Source of the DNA: Blastomussa wellsi
Taxonomy: Eukaryota; Cnidaria; Anthozoa; Scleractinia; Plerogyridae
Direction of reading: 5' to 3'
DNA length: 64,000 bases
NCBI GenBank assembly: GCA_947652115.1
Contig: OX393565.1
Span: forward strand, 10,548,407-10,612,406
In this document: positions 51,204-63,003 of the stretch, piece after piece
Position numbering within the stretch: position 1 is the first letter of the stretch
Layout of the letters: each line of letters starts with the position of its first letter
Translations under genes and position numbers: made by a program
Notes under the pieces: model-generated
Databases searched by the model: none
What the model was told of the DNA's origin: nothing
The model's input: only the letters and a program-made list of their open reading frames with translations

Positions 51204-52762
51204 GTGAAGTAACTCTTTGTTACTAATACTCGATGCTTTCAGAAAGCCTAAAGTACTCCACCAAACATTAATCTAAGGCCTTTATGAGCCACAACTGAAT
51301 TTTACTCAGCACTATTCCAACAATACTGACGGAAAGACTGGGCCAACACTATCCAAACGCCTCCTAGATTTACAAATTCAGTCAAAAACTATGTCCTTGT
51401 TACAATTTCCCATTTTAGATCATACAGAATAAATGTAATACCACGTAAATACATTATCACTGTAATGCAGACAAAAGGAACCATTGATGTACTAAACATG
51501 ATATGGCATTATTTCCAAATACCACAATGTACAACTACACCAATGATTCCTTGCATTTGTTACTTGCATTACAGTTACAATCCATTTACTCGGTATTACA
51601 TTTCATTCCCAGTCTATCGTGTTAACATTCATGCTGTCAAGTTAAACAATTGCAACTTCTTCTGCAATAGGACATTGGCCCCCAAAAAACTGTTCTCTTA
51701 ACAACAGTATTTTATAGTGACAAATTCCAAAGCAGACCAAACATCAAACAAGGTGATGCACAATTACCATGTTATTTGATATTTATTCACTCAAATACAA
51801 CGCAATATTTTAGATTTTTATGCATTAATTGTTTCCCTCAATGCTTAACATTGATAACTTCAAATGACCAACACTACAAAGAAAGGTAAAATATTAGACT
51901 TGGGTCATTACAATAACAAATCCAAACATAACACTACAGAACTCAGTTGATTTCAAAGCCAAACAGATTCAACGAACAAAATCTGCTGAGAAAATTATAA
52001 AAAATTCGCCTACTGACACATCTATAAGCCACATTTTTTTGTTCAAACCCCTTTCCCCTGTTTCTTTCATGACTATTTTCCAATAACAACAATTTATGAA
52101 CAATCTTAAAAAACAGTTCTCATTCTCTTTTCCATATCTTGCATGTCCGACCACGTACGCACTGCGTACCTTTTATTTTTTTTGCAACCCCATCCATGGC
52201 ATTTTTAGTTTTAATCAGCTGCTCTTTATCTTCTGTTATAAGATGACAGAAACAGCAAGCTCAGTACATAATGAGTCTTTATATGCCTGAATTCATTTTG
52301 GCGTCAGGTTAAATGCTTATTTCTTTTGAGAGATTGTAAACTACAGAAATGACATAGTACTTTTACCTTTCATTGAATATGTCATTTCCTGACTATGCAG
52401 CTACTCAATGTTTAATCTTGTCAAAATGTTTCTGTTGCACTGCAACGATCTATTAAAAGAACTTACCACTCTCACTAATTAACTAATCACTGTACATAGC
52501 TCCGGTTTACCATTGTCTTCTTTTATTACATGGCTTTCCACCACTACAGCCTTTATGTTATCCTCAATGAATTGAACCAGAAATATTCTACAAAGGGATA
52601 TCAATAAGTAGTATTAAAATGTTGAAAGAAGCTCAGGGTACAAGGAATTTCAATTTTCCAACTTGCCCTTTGGGCAAGCTGTAGCCAGGACGCACTAGCC
52701 CAGAGGTCATTTCCACCAGCCTGAAAAATTCTCAGAAGTGTCATGCATATATGAATAAATAA
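51204..52762. other. No gene seen
   Basis: AT-rich with scattered short frames only. It may contain the Helentron's 3' terminus. Confidence 0.4.
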
Positions 52763-52795
52763 GGTAATTTGGTTTTATCAACTGGGTTGCTAATG

Positions 52796-52925
52796 TAAAT
52801 TGGCCACCATAAAGACATTTGAGAGCTGTCGTTTCGAGTGTTGGCCCTTCGTCAATTCGCTCCGTTGAAGGGCCAATGCTCAAAACGTCAGCTCTCAAAT
52901 CTCTTTACGGTGGTCAATTTACTTT
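52796..52925. repeat. Foldback repeat
   Basis: Arms containing TTGGCCCTTCGTCAATTCGC and its complement, and further out AAATTGGCCACCATAAAGA and its complement, pair over about 60 bases each. Confidence 0.8.
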
Positions 52926-53165
52926 CTCAAAGTCATTAATTATTCATACGGTTATAAGCCAATCGGGGTGCCCCATTTTGGTCAGGTGCATGTATCTTGA
53001 TACCCAATGAAAATCTAGATCAAGATTACTCCCGTTAGTTCAAAAACTGATGAAAACACTGATCAAGAAACTTGAATTTTAATTAGTCCTAATACTAAAT
53101 ACAGTATATTTTGCATATTTGCCGCTTCAATAATCACTTACAACAACAACAATACGGCAACATAT

Positions 53166-53526
53166 TATTTGCTCACAAACTCCTTCTCCTCCTTGCACTT
53201 AATGTGAAGCCCTTCTCGAAAGACATCCTTCATCTCGGCATCTAAGCAACGTAGGAACAGGACAAACCTTCGAAAAACAGAAAAACAACACCAAATTCAA
53301 TTCCCAAAACAGTGCATTTTAAAATTCTGAACAATGTGGTCTAAAAGTTGTCAATTACCTTGTCACTAGCGTCCAGAGGATTCAAAGCTTCGGATCCATT
53401 TTTCTCTTCCAAATAACGCTTGAGAGCACAAATGATACCATAAACAGTCTTGGGAGGGTATCTTCCACCGGACTTTTTAGCTACCTCCTTCACGAATTTT
53501 GAAAAGCAAAAAAGAAGATTTAGCAA
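53166..53526 (-). pseudogene. Crypton-derived (DUF3504/QRICH1-ZMYM-like) domain remnant
   Basis: Minus-strand exon 53526-53358 reads FVKEVAKKSGGRYPPKTVYG then LKRYLEEKNG, the pattern seen in Crypton-derived domains of QRICH1 and ZMYM2-4 proteins. A second exon near 53269-53166 reads RFVLFLRCLDAEMKDV and ends with a TAA. The expected continuation matches, but the phase at the available GT-AG sites does not, so this looks like a broken copy. No N-terminal exons were found to the right. Confidence 0.55.
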
Positions 53527-53715
53527 CGTGAAATCGTTCTGATCCGAACTCGAGCTCCACCACGAGGCGAAATGTTAATCTACCAAAAAACCCCGCCACG
53601 AAACAAACAAGCGAAACGAAACAATAGCCTATTGCGCAAGCCTTCTTATGACCTATTCTTTGGAAATAATTCCACTAACTTTTCACACTAGTTTGAGAAG
53701 TCATGTCAAAACCTC

Positions 53716-53803
53716 GTGCTTCGTGTTTCATCAGGGGTTCCAAACACCTCGAAACATCTATTTCTCGGTGTTTGGAACCCCTGATGAAACACTCGCACTC
53801 GTT
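53716..53803. repeat. Foldback repeat
   Basis: GTGTTTCATCAGGGGTTCCA and its reverse complement face each other around a short AT spacer (CTATTTCT). Confidence 0.85.
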
Positions 53804-53899
53804 TTTGACATATTACTTATCAACCCAGTTGATAAAACCAAATTACCTTGATAAAACCTCACTGACGCAGCACCATTGTTTCTTTTGAAACAATCCCCC

Positions 53900-54953
53900 T
53901 CTATTAATGAATAAATAAATTAATTCATTCATAAAAACTTTCACTTGCCCATTGGCCAAGTGAAAATTATAATTCAGTAGCCTGATGGCAAAATCCATGC
54001 ACTTATCCCAGGCTATAGGACGCTAACTTCCTTGTACACTGGAAGCTGATGAACATACATACATCTTTATTTAACAATGCAGGTTAAATATGGATTGGCA
54101 AGACCGAAGTCCTGATGTGGACCTGCCTAACTACAACTAATAAAAATACAATCACATCAAAATATAAATATAAACTAAACAAAGTGAAATTTCTTCATAA
54201 TCACAATAGTCTCATTTATTTCTTATAATTGGGTTTCCTCTAAACTTCTTCTTGCTTGTAAAGAAATAGTTTTGTAGGGCATGATCAAAAGCAGAATACT
54301 TTTCGGTAGAAAAGTGGACTCACATCCTGATAATGCACGTTAGTCAATTATCAGCATGTTACTCATCAGTATCTATGAACTGTACTTTTGCACACAATAC
54401 CATAAAAGAATAGTCACAGTTCTTGAACTATTGAGTATTTTAAGCGGTATTGTGTTTTTTGTACAGCTGCAGTCTTACAGGCCATACCCACAATCAAATG
54501 CAGCAAAATTTGCTTTGATAATTGCCGTTTTTTTTTTTATCCTACAGTTTTGCTGTAAGTCCACGAGCTCGACAAAGATGCTGCGCGCGGGAGAATAAAA
54601 CAACTACGGTTTATGATGTAGAACTCAATTAAATAACAGTAAACTTAAATTTCTTCGCCATACTTAAGTGCTGGGGCTGTTTTTCTTTTGTCTTTCCTTG
54701 TACCACTCATATTGTACGTAAGAAGTCAAGCATAAAATATCGTAAATATTGCTGTTGGAACTGCCCAAGCGAGAGTTTGCATGAGCATGCTTTCTTGTAA
54801 CGATTTCCGAATTGCCCGCTGAAAACTTCCATTTACCGAACAAGGAATTGTAATGCAACGTTTTGTGACCGAATAAGGTAACTCACAGCATTCCGTATGT
54901 GTTGCGAAAATTCTTAGGTCAGCGGTAATTCCGGAGATTGGAAAGATTGGAAG
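53900..54953. other. No gene seen; possible LINE 3' end
   Basis: 54055-54140 (ACATACATCTTTATTTAACA...GATGTGGACCTGCC) has the look of a reversed LINE 3' terminus. Nothing else supported. Confidence 0.35.
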
Positions 54954-57900
54954 ATGGCAGAAGAGTTTGAAGCTGTGGGTAGTTGTAAAAAGAAGCTTAA
55001 ACAACGCGGGTCTTACAACCAGTATCTCTCTGAGCCAGGAGCAAAGATTCCACCAACAACTTTAAAGCGATGACCAAAAACAACCATTGAGACTACTTCT
55101 ATTTCTTCCTCAGCTGACAGTTCCAAGGATGATCTTGACATGACGAGTTCAAAATGTTCACGCGCTACCTGTGTGATCAGCTCCTGCTGAATTGACGTTC
55201 AGATTTTTACACCAGACTGAACTTTCGTCTGAAAAAGCTAGTTCAGGACGTCATTTGGACGATTGTGCGGTAGATTATGATGACAACAAACTGTCCTTCA
55301 AGACCCAAAGCGATGAATTCAACCAAGAAGGTGACTTCGAATTAGAGGAAATTGCCAAACCAACTGAGTCAGAGCAAGCGACTATAGAGCTGACAATAAG
55401 CAGTGCAGATGAAGGTGAGCAAGATGGCGAATGCGAATATCTCGATGCTCTCATTTCTGAGGAATTTGCTGACGACCAAAACAGAGACCCAAAGGAGAAA
55501 ACGTTTGCAGATGTTCCCTTGTATGATGGTGCACCCATCAGTGTGGCAGTCAGCATGATGCTCATTGTTACTTTTGCAATTAGACACAGTTTAACCGGAC
55601 TTGCGATTGTTGATTTGTTAACTCTCGTCAGCCTCCATTGTGCGTTACCAAATCAATGCACTTCTTATGAGGTTAAAGAATCCAATAGAGTTTCATTACT
55701 ATTGTACTTTTTGTATGCAATATCAGGGATTGTCACTACCAGAGGATAAATTGTGTTAGAACAGATGCTGTTTGAAGGACCTGAGTGAGAAAGAAAATTC
55801 TTCGTACTTCATTATTATTCCACTTATGTGCCAGCTGAGGGATCTTGTACAAAGTAAGTGTTGATATATTAAAATTCAGTCCTAAACAAAAGGCATCATC
55901 TCGAGGCTCTGGGGAATAAACTCATACAAATCCTTATATTTATTCCCCAGAGCCTTGACATGATGCCTTTTGTTTAGGACTGAATTTTAATATATTGACA
56001 CTTACTTTGTCTATTGGTCTATTACACTGTAGGTGTTTGTGACCCACAAATGGTTAAATGTTTTAATTTAATTAAATGTTTTTCTTTACATCATTGAAGC
56101 CGTAAAAGCTATGTGCCAGACATCAAAACAAGATTTTTCTAGCCATGGACAAATAAGAAAAGCAAGTCAAAAAAGGGAACATTTTACTCCCTGGTTGCAT
56201 TCACATAAGTTAGGTCCTTATAATATTATGTCTAAGTTCCTGTTATAATCGATCAATAAATTCAGTTACCAGTAACAATATGTTATTATGCTTTCATTCA
56301 TGTACCAGTAGGACATCTTGTCACATGATTATTAAGTTTTGAAACATTTTATTTATTGTGATACTAACATTGTTTAACACCATAATATATAATATACAGT
56401 GTAGACTTTCCAAGGGAATTAATCTGTCGCTAAAACTGTTTTTAAATGAAATAAAGTTACATACCACGTGAAACACGTAACAATAATGACAGCCCAGTGG
56501 TCTACTTTTATAATTTGACAATAATAGAACACTGATGAAGGAAATTCCCAACAAGGCGATCTTGAAGTGAGTTTCTGAAGTAAATTTATATTTTATTTCT
56601 TTTCACCAGTCAATGCTTGCTACTATTTGCAACACAACTTGAGTTGAAAGTAATAAACATATGGATTGCGTTGTCTTGATGGGTTTTTCAAGGGTGCATT
56701 AGATGAGAAAAAGAAGACAGAAGTCCATATCAGTTTTCAGATCAATACTGATGGCGTAGCCCTTTTCAGGTCTTCTAAATACAGCATTTGGCCGATTTAT
56801 CTTGTTGTGAATGAGCTTCCACCAAACTGCAGGTACAGTTGTTGTTTCTGTCTTTTTTTTAACCCACAGTCCCATAATACTCCTACAGTGTAGTTGCTAA
56901 GTTTTCTTTTACATGAGTTTTGATTTTACCTTAGTTTCACATGTTGTCTTTGTAGTGCTTTTGAATTAACATTAGCAAACAGCAGAGTCATCATTCAATT
57001 TAGACAAATTGTCTGTTTTGAAAACTGGTTATTAGTTTTTTCGATAAGTGTTTGTGGGGAGTTCAAAGCTGATCAGGTTTGAATTAGTGAGGTTGTATCA
57101 TAATTTGCTTGTAAAAATTAACTTAGTTATTCAAAGTGCAGGCATTTGTTGCATTTTTGTCTTCAATGTAAATATTTATATTTTTTAGGTTTGCAAGATC
57201 CAATAGTATTTTCCTTGGATTGTGGTTTGGATGTAAGAAACCTGATTTCTTGACATTTTTGCAACCCTTCAGCAAAGAATTCCAAGATATTTACACACAA
57301 GGTAATGATCGAGGTAATCAATGTGTAATATATTATGATTATCTGATGAGGGCAGCTTTTAGTTACTCGAAGAAAAGGAACCATACCCCTCTTAGTCAAC
57401 TTTGTTAACAAAAGAAATTCTTACCCTCAGTTACTGGTCCAAGAAGACAATACAAGCTAGTCTGCTACGAATATGAAATTTTGAACAGTTAACTTGGGAA
57501 TACAGGACATGGCTTTGTATGGACCAAGCATTCTGCCTCGTTTATTACTTTTCAGCATGACTTAATTTGTAAATAATTTTAAATAGTTTATCTGGATAAT
57601 ACAATAGTGTTAATAGTATAGTAGTGTTTATTATTGTTAATTTTTAAAATTGTATTGTATCCCTTTAATTCACTTTTCAACTGCAATGGAGATAAAATAA
57701 AATTCAGTTATTATTGTTCATTGGGACTTCAGCTCTTGTCCGTAATAACAGGGTGTCTGTAATAGCGAGGTGTCCGCAAGGCAAGAGTCAACTGTGATTA
57801 TAGATATGTAATATTTAACTATACACTGTAAAGTCACAGGTTATAATTTATTGGCTTTTGCAGGAATGACAGTTTCCAACAGCGAAGGAAAGGACCCCAC

Positions 57901-59190
57901 ATTAAGAGGAATTTTATTGAGTGCCACAATGGATGCACCAGCTAAGTGCCTACTGCAAAACTTTGTGCAGTATAATGGATTTAGTGGGTGTCCTTATTGC
58001 TTGGAGAAGGGAATTACTGTCAAAACTAAAAATGGTTACACTCGTGCCTATCCTTTTGATAGAAAAAACCCATCAACAGGTTATGGAACTGAGCGGACTC
58101 ATGAAAACACTATGCATATGAGGCTCAGAAGTCCAAACTAGAGGGGAAATATGCACCTGTTTGTGGAGTCAAGGGGTATTCTTGGTTCATGTTTATCCCA
58201 GGATTTGACATTATTAAAGGTGTTGCAGTGGATTACATGCACAATGTTCTTTTGGGTGACCAAGATGCTTATGGGATTGTGGTTTGAGAAGGCACATGCA
58301 GCTGAATGCTGGACCATAAGCCGAAGAGTAGAAGAGATAGATAGGCGTTTGCTAAATATTTCCCCACTAAATTGCATTTCCAGAGCACCTAGAAGCATTT
58401 CCAAAGATTATGCTCATTGGAAAGCATCCGAGTTTCCGTCATTGCTATTCTTTTATGGCGTCCCCTGCCTCTGAAACATTTTACCTGATGAATACTTTCA
58501 ACATTTCCTATTGCTTGTTGAAGCAATTTGGTTACTAGATCAAGGTTCAATTTCTCCTCACTGTTTGCAAAGAGCTGGCAACATGTTGCGCCACTTCTGT
58601 TTGTGAGTTGAAGCATTATACGGAAGTCGTTCCAAGACCCTTAATGTTCATTGTCTGTGACATCTTCAAGATTGTGTTAACAATTTAGGTCCTTTGTGGG
58701 CATCCTCTTGCTTTTGGTTTGAAGACTATAATGGTGACTTAAGAAAATTGTTTCATGGAACGCAAAAGGTTGAACTTCAGATTGCATTTTCTGTTTGCAA
58801 ATCCCAGAACTAATACCTCTGCTACCATTTGGCTCATCCAGCAAGGAGTTTTATGAGAACATGACATGGGCAAGGCACTTATTAAAGTGTACACATGAGA
58901 AGATAGCTGATAATTTATTTGCACTTGATGGCACCTCCTGAACTAAGTGCAACCTTAACCAGTATTATAGAAAGCAAAATAGGTCGTATCTCCAAAGTGT
59001 TCACATTTAAAAGGTTTCAAATGAATAGAGATGTTATTCATAGCAAAGCATATAGGAATGTTGTGCGAAGGAACAGTTGCACTGTTTTCGTTGATGATGC
59101 TGGTTTCCTGGAAGTAAAATTTTACGTTAAGGTGTATGTACAATGTCCAAATGTTCTGTTTTGCTCTAACACTGGGCAAAAAATTGGATT
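54954..59190 (+). pseudogene. TNP2-type (CACTA/EnSpm-like) transposase pseudogene
   Basis: Starts MAEEFEAVGSCKKKLKQRGS (54954-55070, then TGA), continues after a shift at 55192-55749 (PLYDGAPISVAVSMML...HSLTGLAIVDLLTL), then exons 56690-56832 (FQINTDGVALFRSSKYSIWP), 57189-57301 (FLGLWFGCKKPDFLTF) and 57864-58141 (MDAPAKCLLQNF...GCPYCLEKG). These three join in phase with GT-AG borders. One base is lost near 58122; the next frame reads CGVKGYSW...VDYMHNVLLG, with the conserved D-x-MH, then stops. Scattered matches go on to 59190 (EIDRRLLNISP, RNVVRRNSCTVFV). The order and motifs fit TNP2/DUF4218-like CACTA transposases. Confidence 0.7.
55851..56010. repeat. Foldback MITE inside the TNP2 pseudogene
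   Basis: The arms (CAAAGTAAGTGTTGATATAT and its complement, continuing through CAAAAGGCATCATCTCGAGG and CTCTGGGGAATAAA) pair almost perfectly over about 70 bases with a 20-base loop. Confidence 0.9.
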
Positions 59191-59209
59191 TTCGCGGGTA
59201 GCAGATCTG

Positions 59210-60050
59210 TAGCAAAGATGGCGTAAAGACCGCATTTGCTCACCTTTGACCAAGTTTGCTTCAAAGCAAATTTCATGTTTACCACAGTGTTTACTATAGG
59301 TGCAAAGGCGGTAATGGCCGCTTTTACTTGCTGTTTGCTGATAAGGCAAATGTGATGTAAAAGGACACATTTGTGAAGTATTTACGTGCGCAGTAAATGT
59401 GTAGCGAAAGTATACATTTGTACCACAAACAGTGGGGCAGCAAATATGGGGCAATTTCTGTATTTGCACGACTTTGATCACATTTGCTCTGAAAGCAAAC
59501 GCCATATTTGCGTTGCATTCACTACTCGTGCAAAGACGGTAAAGGCCGTTTTTACTTGCTGTTTGCTAATAGGCAAATGTTATGTAAAATGACACATTTG
59601 TGAAGTATTTACGCCCGCAGTAAATGTGTAGCGAAAGTATACATTTGTACCACAAACAGTGGGGTAGCAAATATGGGGCAATTTCTGTATTTGCACGACT
59701 TTGATCACATTTGCTCTGAAAGCAAACGCCATATTTGCTTTACATTCACTACTCGTGCAAAGTGGTAAAGGCTGTTTTTCCTTGGTGTTTGCACATGCAG
59801 CAAATATAAGGTGTAAGAACACATTAGCAGCTGTAAATGTGTGGTTAAATCGTATTTTTGTGTCACAAACACTAGGTATTCGACGTGGCGTAATATTACA
59901 TTTACTCGGCTTTGGTCGTTTTTGCACCCGGGTAAATTTTGTGTTTGCATTAGGTTTACAAAGAGGGCATTAAGACTGCTTTTACTTTAGATTTGCTCGC
60001 CTTGGCAAATTTGACGTAACAGCTTAAAATTTGACAGACCTTTACGTACA
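59210..60050. repeat. Degenerate 227-bp tandem repeat, three to four units
   Basis: ACACATTTGTGAAGTATTTACG recurs at 59365 and 59592. The first two complete units are near identical; a third (from about 59750) and a partial fourth are diverged. Words GCAAAT and ATTTGC recur every 20-30 bases on both strands. Short ORFs here are by-products. Confidence 0.85.
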
Positions 60051-61133
60051 CTCCAGTAATTCTCATTTACATGAGAAGTAAATACGTGACAAATACTACA
60101 ATTTTCCTACTTCGGTTTGAAAATAAAATTCATGTTTCCCACATTCTAGATATGCTCGGCCTGTTCAGTAACTGTTAATCAACGCTGTATTTGCAATAGG
60201 AAACACGGCAAATATATCTTATAAGTATTTGTAAACAACATTTTTAGAAACAGAATACAAGCACATTCTTCATCCAAATGTAAACTGCATTTATTTAAGC
60301 CTTAGCAATTTTCCTGTTCCTTTTGATCCAGGAAACTCAAATCACAAGTATACATTATTATATTTAATATTTTTATATTATTTCACAATGTATATTTTTA
60401 CCAATTTAAAACGTCTTGATATATTATTTAGTCTATAGTTCTATAATTATTACAATCATTATTAATATTATCTTTTGAATTTATTTATTAATAATATATA
60501 TGAACTTCGAATTCCCTCATATTATTTAACACTAACAGATTTAAAGGTGCCCAAGTGAAACTACACAAATAAATTGGTTGCGAGGAATTCATGTGATCAG
60601 CTACTACAGCTGTACATGTATTAAACTACTGTAGGTTTGAGGTCAGTTCAAAGTAATTGGCATTTGATTGGATTTTCATTACTACACGTAGTGAATTTTT
60701 CAAGGAAGTCAAACCACTTTCTTGACAAACGAAGTAAAAACACAAGCAGTAATGACTCTCCTATACACTTTGCACTGGCTACTATTGCCTTAATATGACT
60801 CTGCAAAGGCGAAATAGGGGTATTCCTCCCCCCTAAAAAAAATCATGGCTAAATTTTTTAAAGTTATTATCTTTGAATCTTTATACCCTGTACAGTTTGT
60901 TCTGTTCAACTGATGCTCAAAAAAGATTCTTTCACACTAATGGTCCAACGACTCGGTATAGAATGACTATAAGTTTCGTAACATACATGTATGGTGCAAT
61001 TAGAAATCAAGAGAAATCACTTGAAAAGGGGATGGTCAGTTTATAAGTAGACAAGTTGCTAGGCCTACACCAAACTGTTTTTGGGTCTTCAAGTTGTTAA
61101 AATAAAAAAAATTAAAATTCTCTGATTAGAATT
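60051..61133. other. No gene seen
   Basis: Very AT-rich, especially 60350-60540. Confidence 0.5.
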
Positions 61134-61135
61134 TA

Positions 61136-61931
61136 CCGTATTTACCCGTGTATTAGTCGACCTCGTGTATAAGTCGACCCCCTAACTTTGGGGCCAAAAA
61201 CTAAGTTTTCTTTATTTTATTGGAAAACTTAAATATATTGTATTTCTTAGAATTATTGTTCAGGTAAGTACTACTGATATATGAAACAATCACAGCAAGT
61301 TTCATTGTGAAGTTTTAATATTCTCGCATGTCCGCAATCGTTTTAACAACACATGTACATGTGGGCATTTTGTCCATAATGTTTGAAACAGGCTTACAAA
61401 ATCAGACATACTAATTGCAAACAAACCTTTCTAACTGTGGAAGATGAAAAAGCAGCTTTAGCAGGCAGGCAAAACAAAGCTCTATAGAATTCAGCCGTTA
61501 ATCCATCACTACCTGGTGACTTGTTGCTTTCGAATAGCTGAAGACTCTTGCCAGGTTACCAAGCAAGGAGTTCGATGTTTTTCCTCAGCAGATTTACGGC
61601 TTTATGTTGCAGGAAATGTCAGTTCTTTATTCCGAAATTGTGCCAGGGAGTATCTTCAACCCTCAGCTCTACATAAAGCAGATAAATTTTAAAGCATTTC
61701 GTCTTGAACTGCGAATTTAGACGCAGACCGCTAAGCGAAGGACTTCGCGTTTTGTGTCATTGTTTGTAAGATGTTTTACGTAAGATTATGGACACAATTG
61801 TTATGCTAATTGTGCCGAATTTATTTTTCTGGTGCTTGGGTTTTAGTTTTTGACCCATGTATAAGTCGAGGGCGATTTTTTGGACTGATTTTTAGGTCGT
61901 GAAAGGTCGACTTATACACGGGTAAATACGG
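61136..61931. mobile_element. Non-autonomous TA-target DNA transposon, copy 2
   Basis: 796 bp with the same ends (CCGTATTTACCCGTGTATTA left) and TA duplications (61134-61135, 61932-61933) as 17072-17924, in the opposite orientation. The interior is shared except for indels, for instance near 61480-61560. Confidence 0.87.
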
Positions 61932-61972
61932 TAACTCTGCCAAAATTTTTATCACAACATACTGATCATAAT

Positions 61973-62374
61973 TCAATAACAAAATCTGGGGACCACCAAG
62001 CTGAATCTACCTATGCCAGTGCAAAGTGAGGTGCATCCTCGGGAGCTGGGCGGCTTGAAACAACGCCTCTGTTTTTCCTTTGCAAAGTCATATTTGTACT
62101 CTTTGCACTCCTCTTTCGATTGTACTTTCTGTCTAGGCGATGCATCAAGTCTCCCAATTGGGCACTGCGCCACGGGAGTGTACTGACACTGAACACCTTT
62201 ACACGCGTTGTCTCTGTGTCTGAACCTGAAAGGTCACCATCAGCTTCTTCATCTGTCTCAGACATAGAGTGCTCTGAAGACATGTATTCAGGGGTCATGT
62301 ACTTCATATACTCCCTCTTTTGCTCTGCTGAATACATCGTTGACATATTGAGAGCCTTGATGCGTTGGTTCTTT
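61973..62374 (-). CDS. Last exon of an unidentified gene
   Basis: After a good acceptor (TTTAACACAG) a 130-codon frame runs to a stop at 61973. Near its start is EQKREYMKYMTPEYMSSE, then an acidic Ser-rich region, then TLPWRSAQLGDLMHRLDRKY, and a tail with RGVVSSRPAPEDAPHFAL. Terminal exons with WRS...LD...S-R-P...AP recur in transposon-associated proteins as I recall them, but no name is warranted. No upstream exon is evident to the right before the retrotransposon. Confidence 0.4.
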
Positions 62375-62518
62375 TTCTGTGTTAAATGAAATTCAAGGAA
62401 AAATTATTTATTACAACATTTAAACAAAACATTATTATTTTAAGTCTGCCATTGACAGATTACATTTAATTGGGTTGGGCTACATCATTTTGAACTCCCT
62501 GGAGAAGAGAAAGATTGG

Positions 62519-62719
62519 TGTTACTGGGTTCCCTGTTTTTTCGCGCCCTTTTAAGTCACGTGATATTGTTGTGTTGGCTGTAGATGAACTTGTAACTCGT
62601 GATTTTGTGCGTTCACTCGAAGTAACAATACTTCTGACACTTACGGAGATTCTTGTGATGCTTTGTGTGCAGCAAGAATAAAGGAGAACAGTTAACTAGA
62701 GTGAATTGTCTGTGGTGCA
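62519..62719 (+). repeat. Possible 5' LTR
   Basis: TGTTACTGGG...TGTGGTGCA has TG/CA ends, an AATAAA at 62677-62682 and a TGGACC-type primer-site candidate four bases downstream. The second LTR is outside the window, so this is tentative. Confidence 0.3.
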
Positions 62720-62809
62720 TATTGGACCGGGGAAAATTGGCCCCTACATCTCAGTTACTTCGAATCGCCGAGTTCATGTCACATTGCACGTTGTGGTTTC
62801 GTGTTGTTC

Positions 62810-62960
62810 TTCTATTGGCGACGAAGGCGTTTTGGTCGAAACCGCATCTTGGAAATTTGACTGCGGGTCCTTCAATTATTGGCGACGAAGGATCTTTGTT
62901 TATCGAAACTGCAATTTGGAAATTTGCCATCTCGATGTGGGATCTTGCGAGCGACGACGA
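62810..62960 (+). repeat. Short direct repeats in the retrotransposon leader
   Basis: ATTGGCGACGAAGG occurs at 62813-62826 and 62877-62890, each followed 35 or so bases later by CTTGGAAATTTG or ATTTGGAAATTTG; a third diverged GCGACGACGAAGG is at about 62950. Confidence 0.7.
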
Positions 62961-63003
62961 AGGTCGAACCACGCCACATAAAAACACTGAAACACCGGAT
63001 GAC

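Larger units (their letters stand above)
52763..53848. repeat. Inverted pair GGTAATTTGGTTTTATCAAC bracketing 1 kb
   Basis: The word at 52763-52787 recurs reverse-complemented at 53819-53846, extended by ...TGGGTTG on both. Between them lie two foldback repeats and a Crypton-type exon remnant. These may be ends of a retroelement family or two independent insertions. Confidence 0.6.

Noticed and set aside
59122..59973. Overlapping frames of 64-127 codons on both strands
   Set aside because: They repeat with the 227-bp array and occur on both strands.
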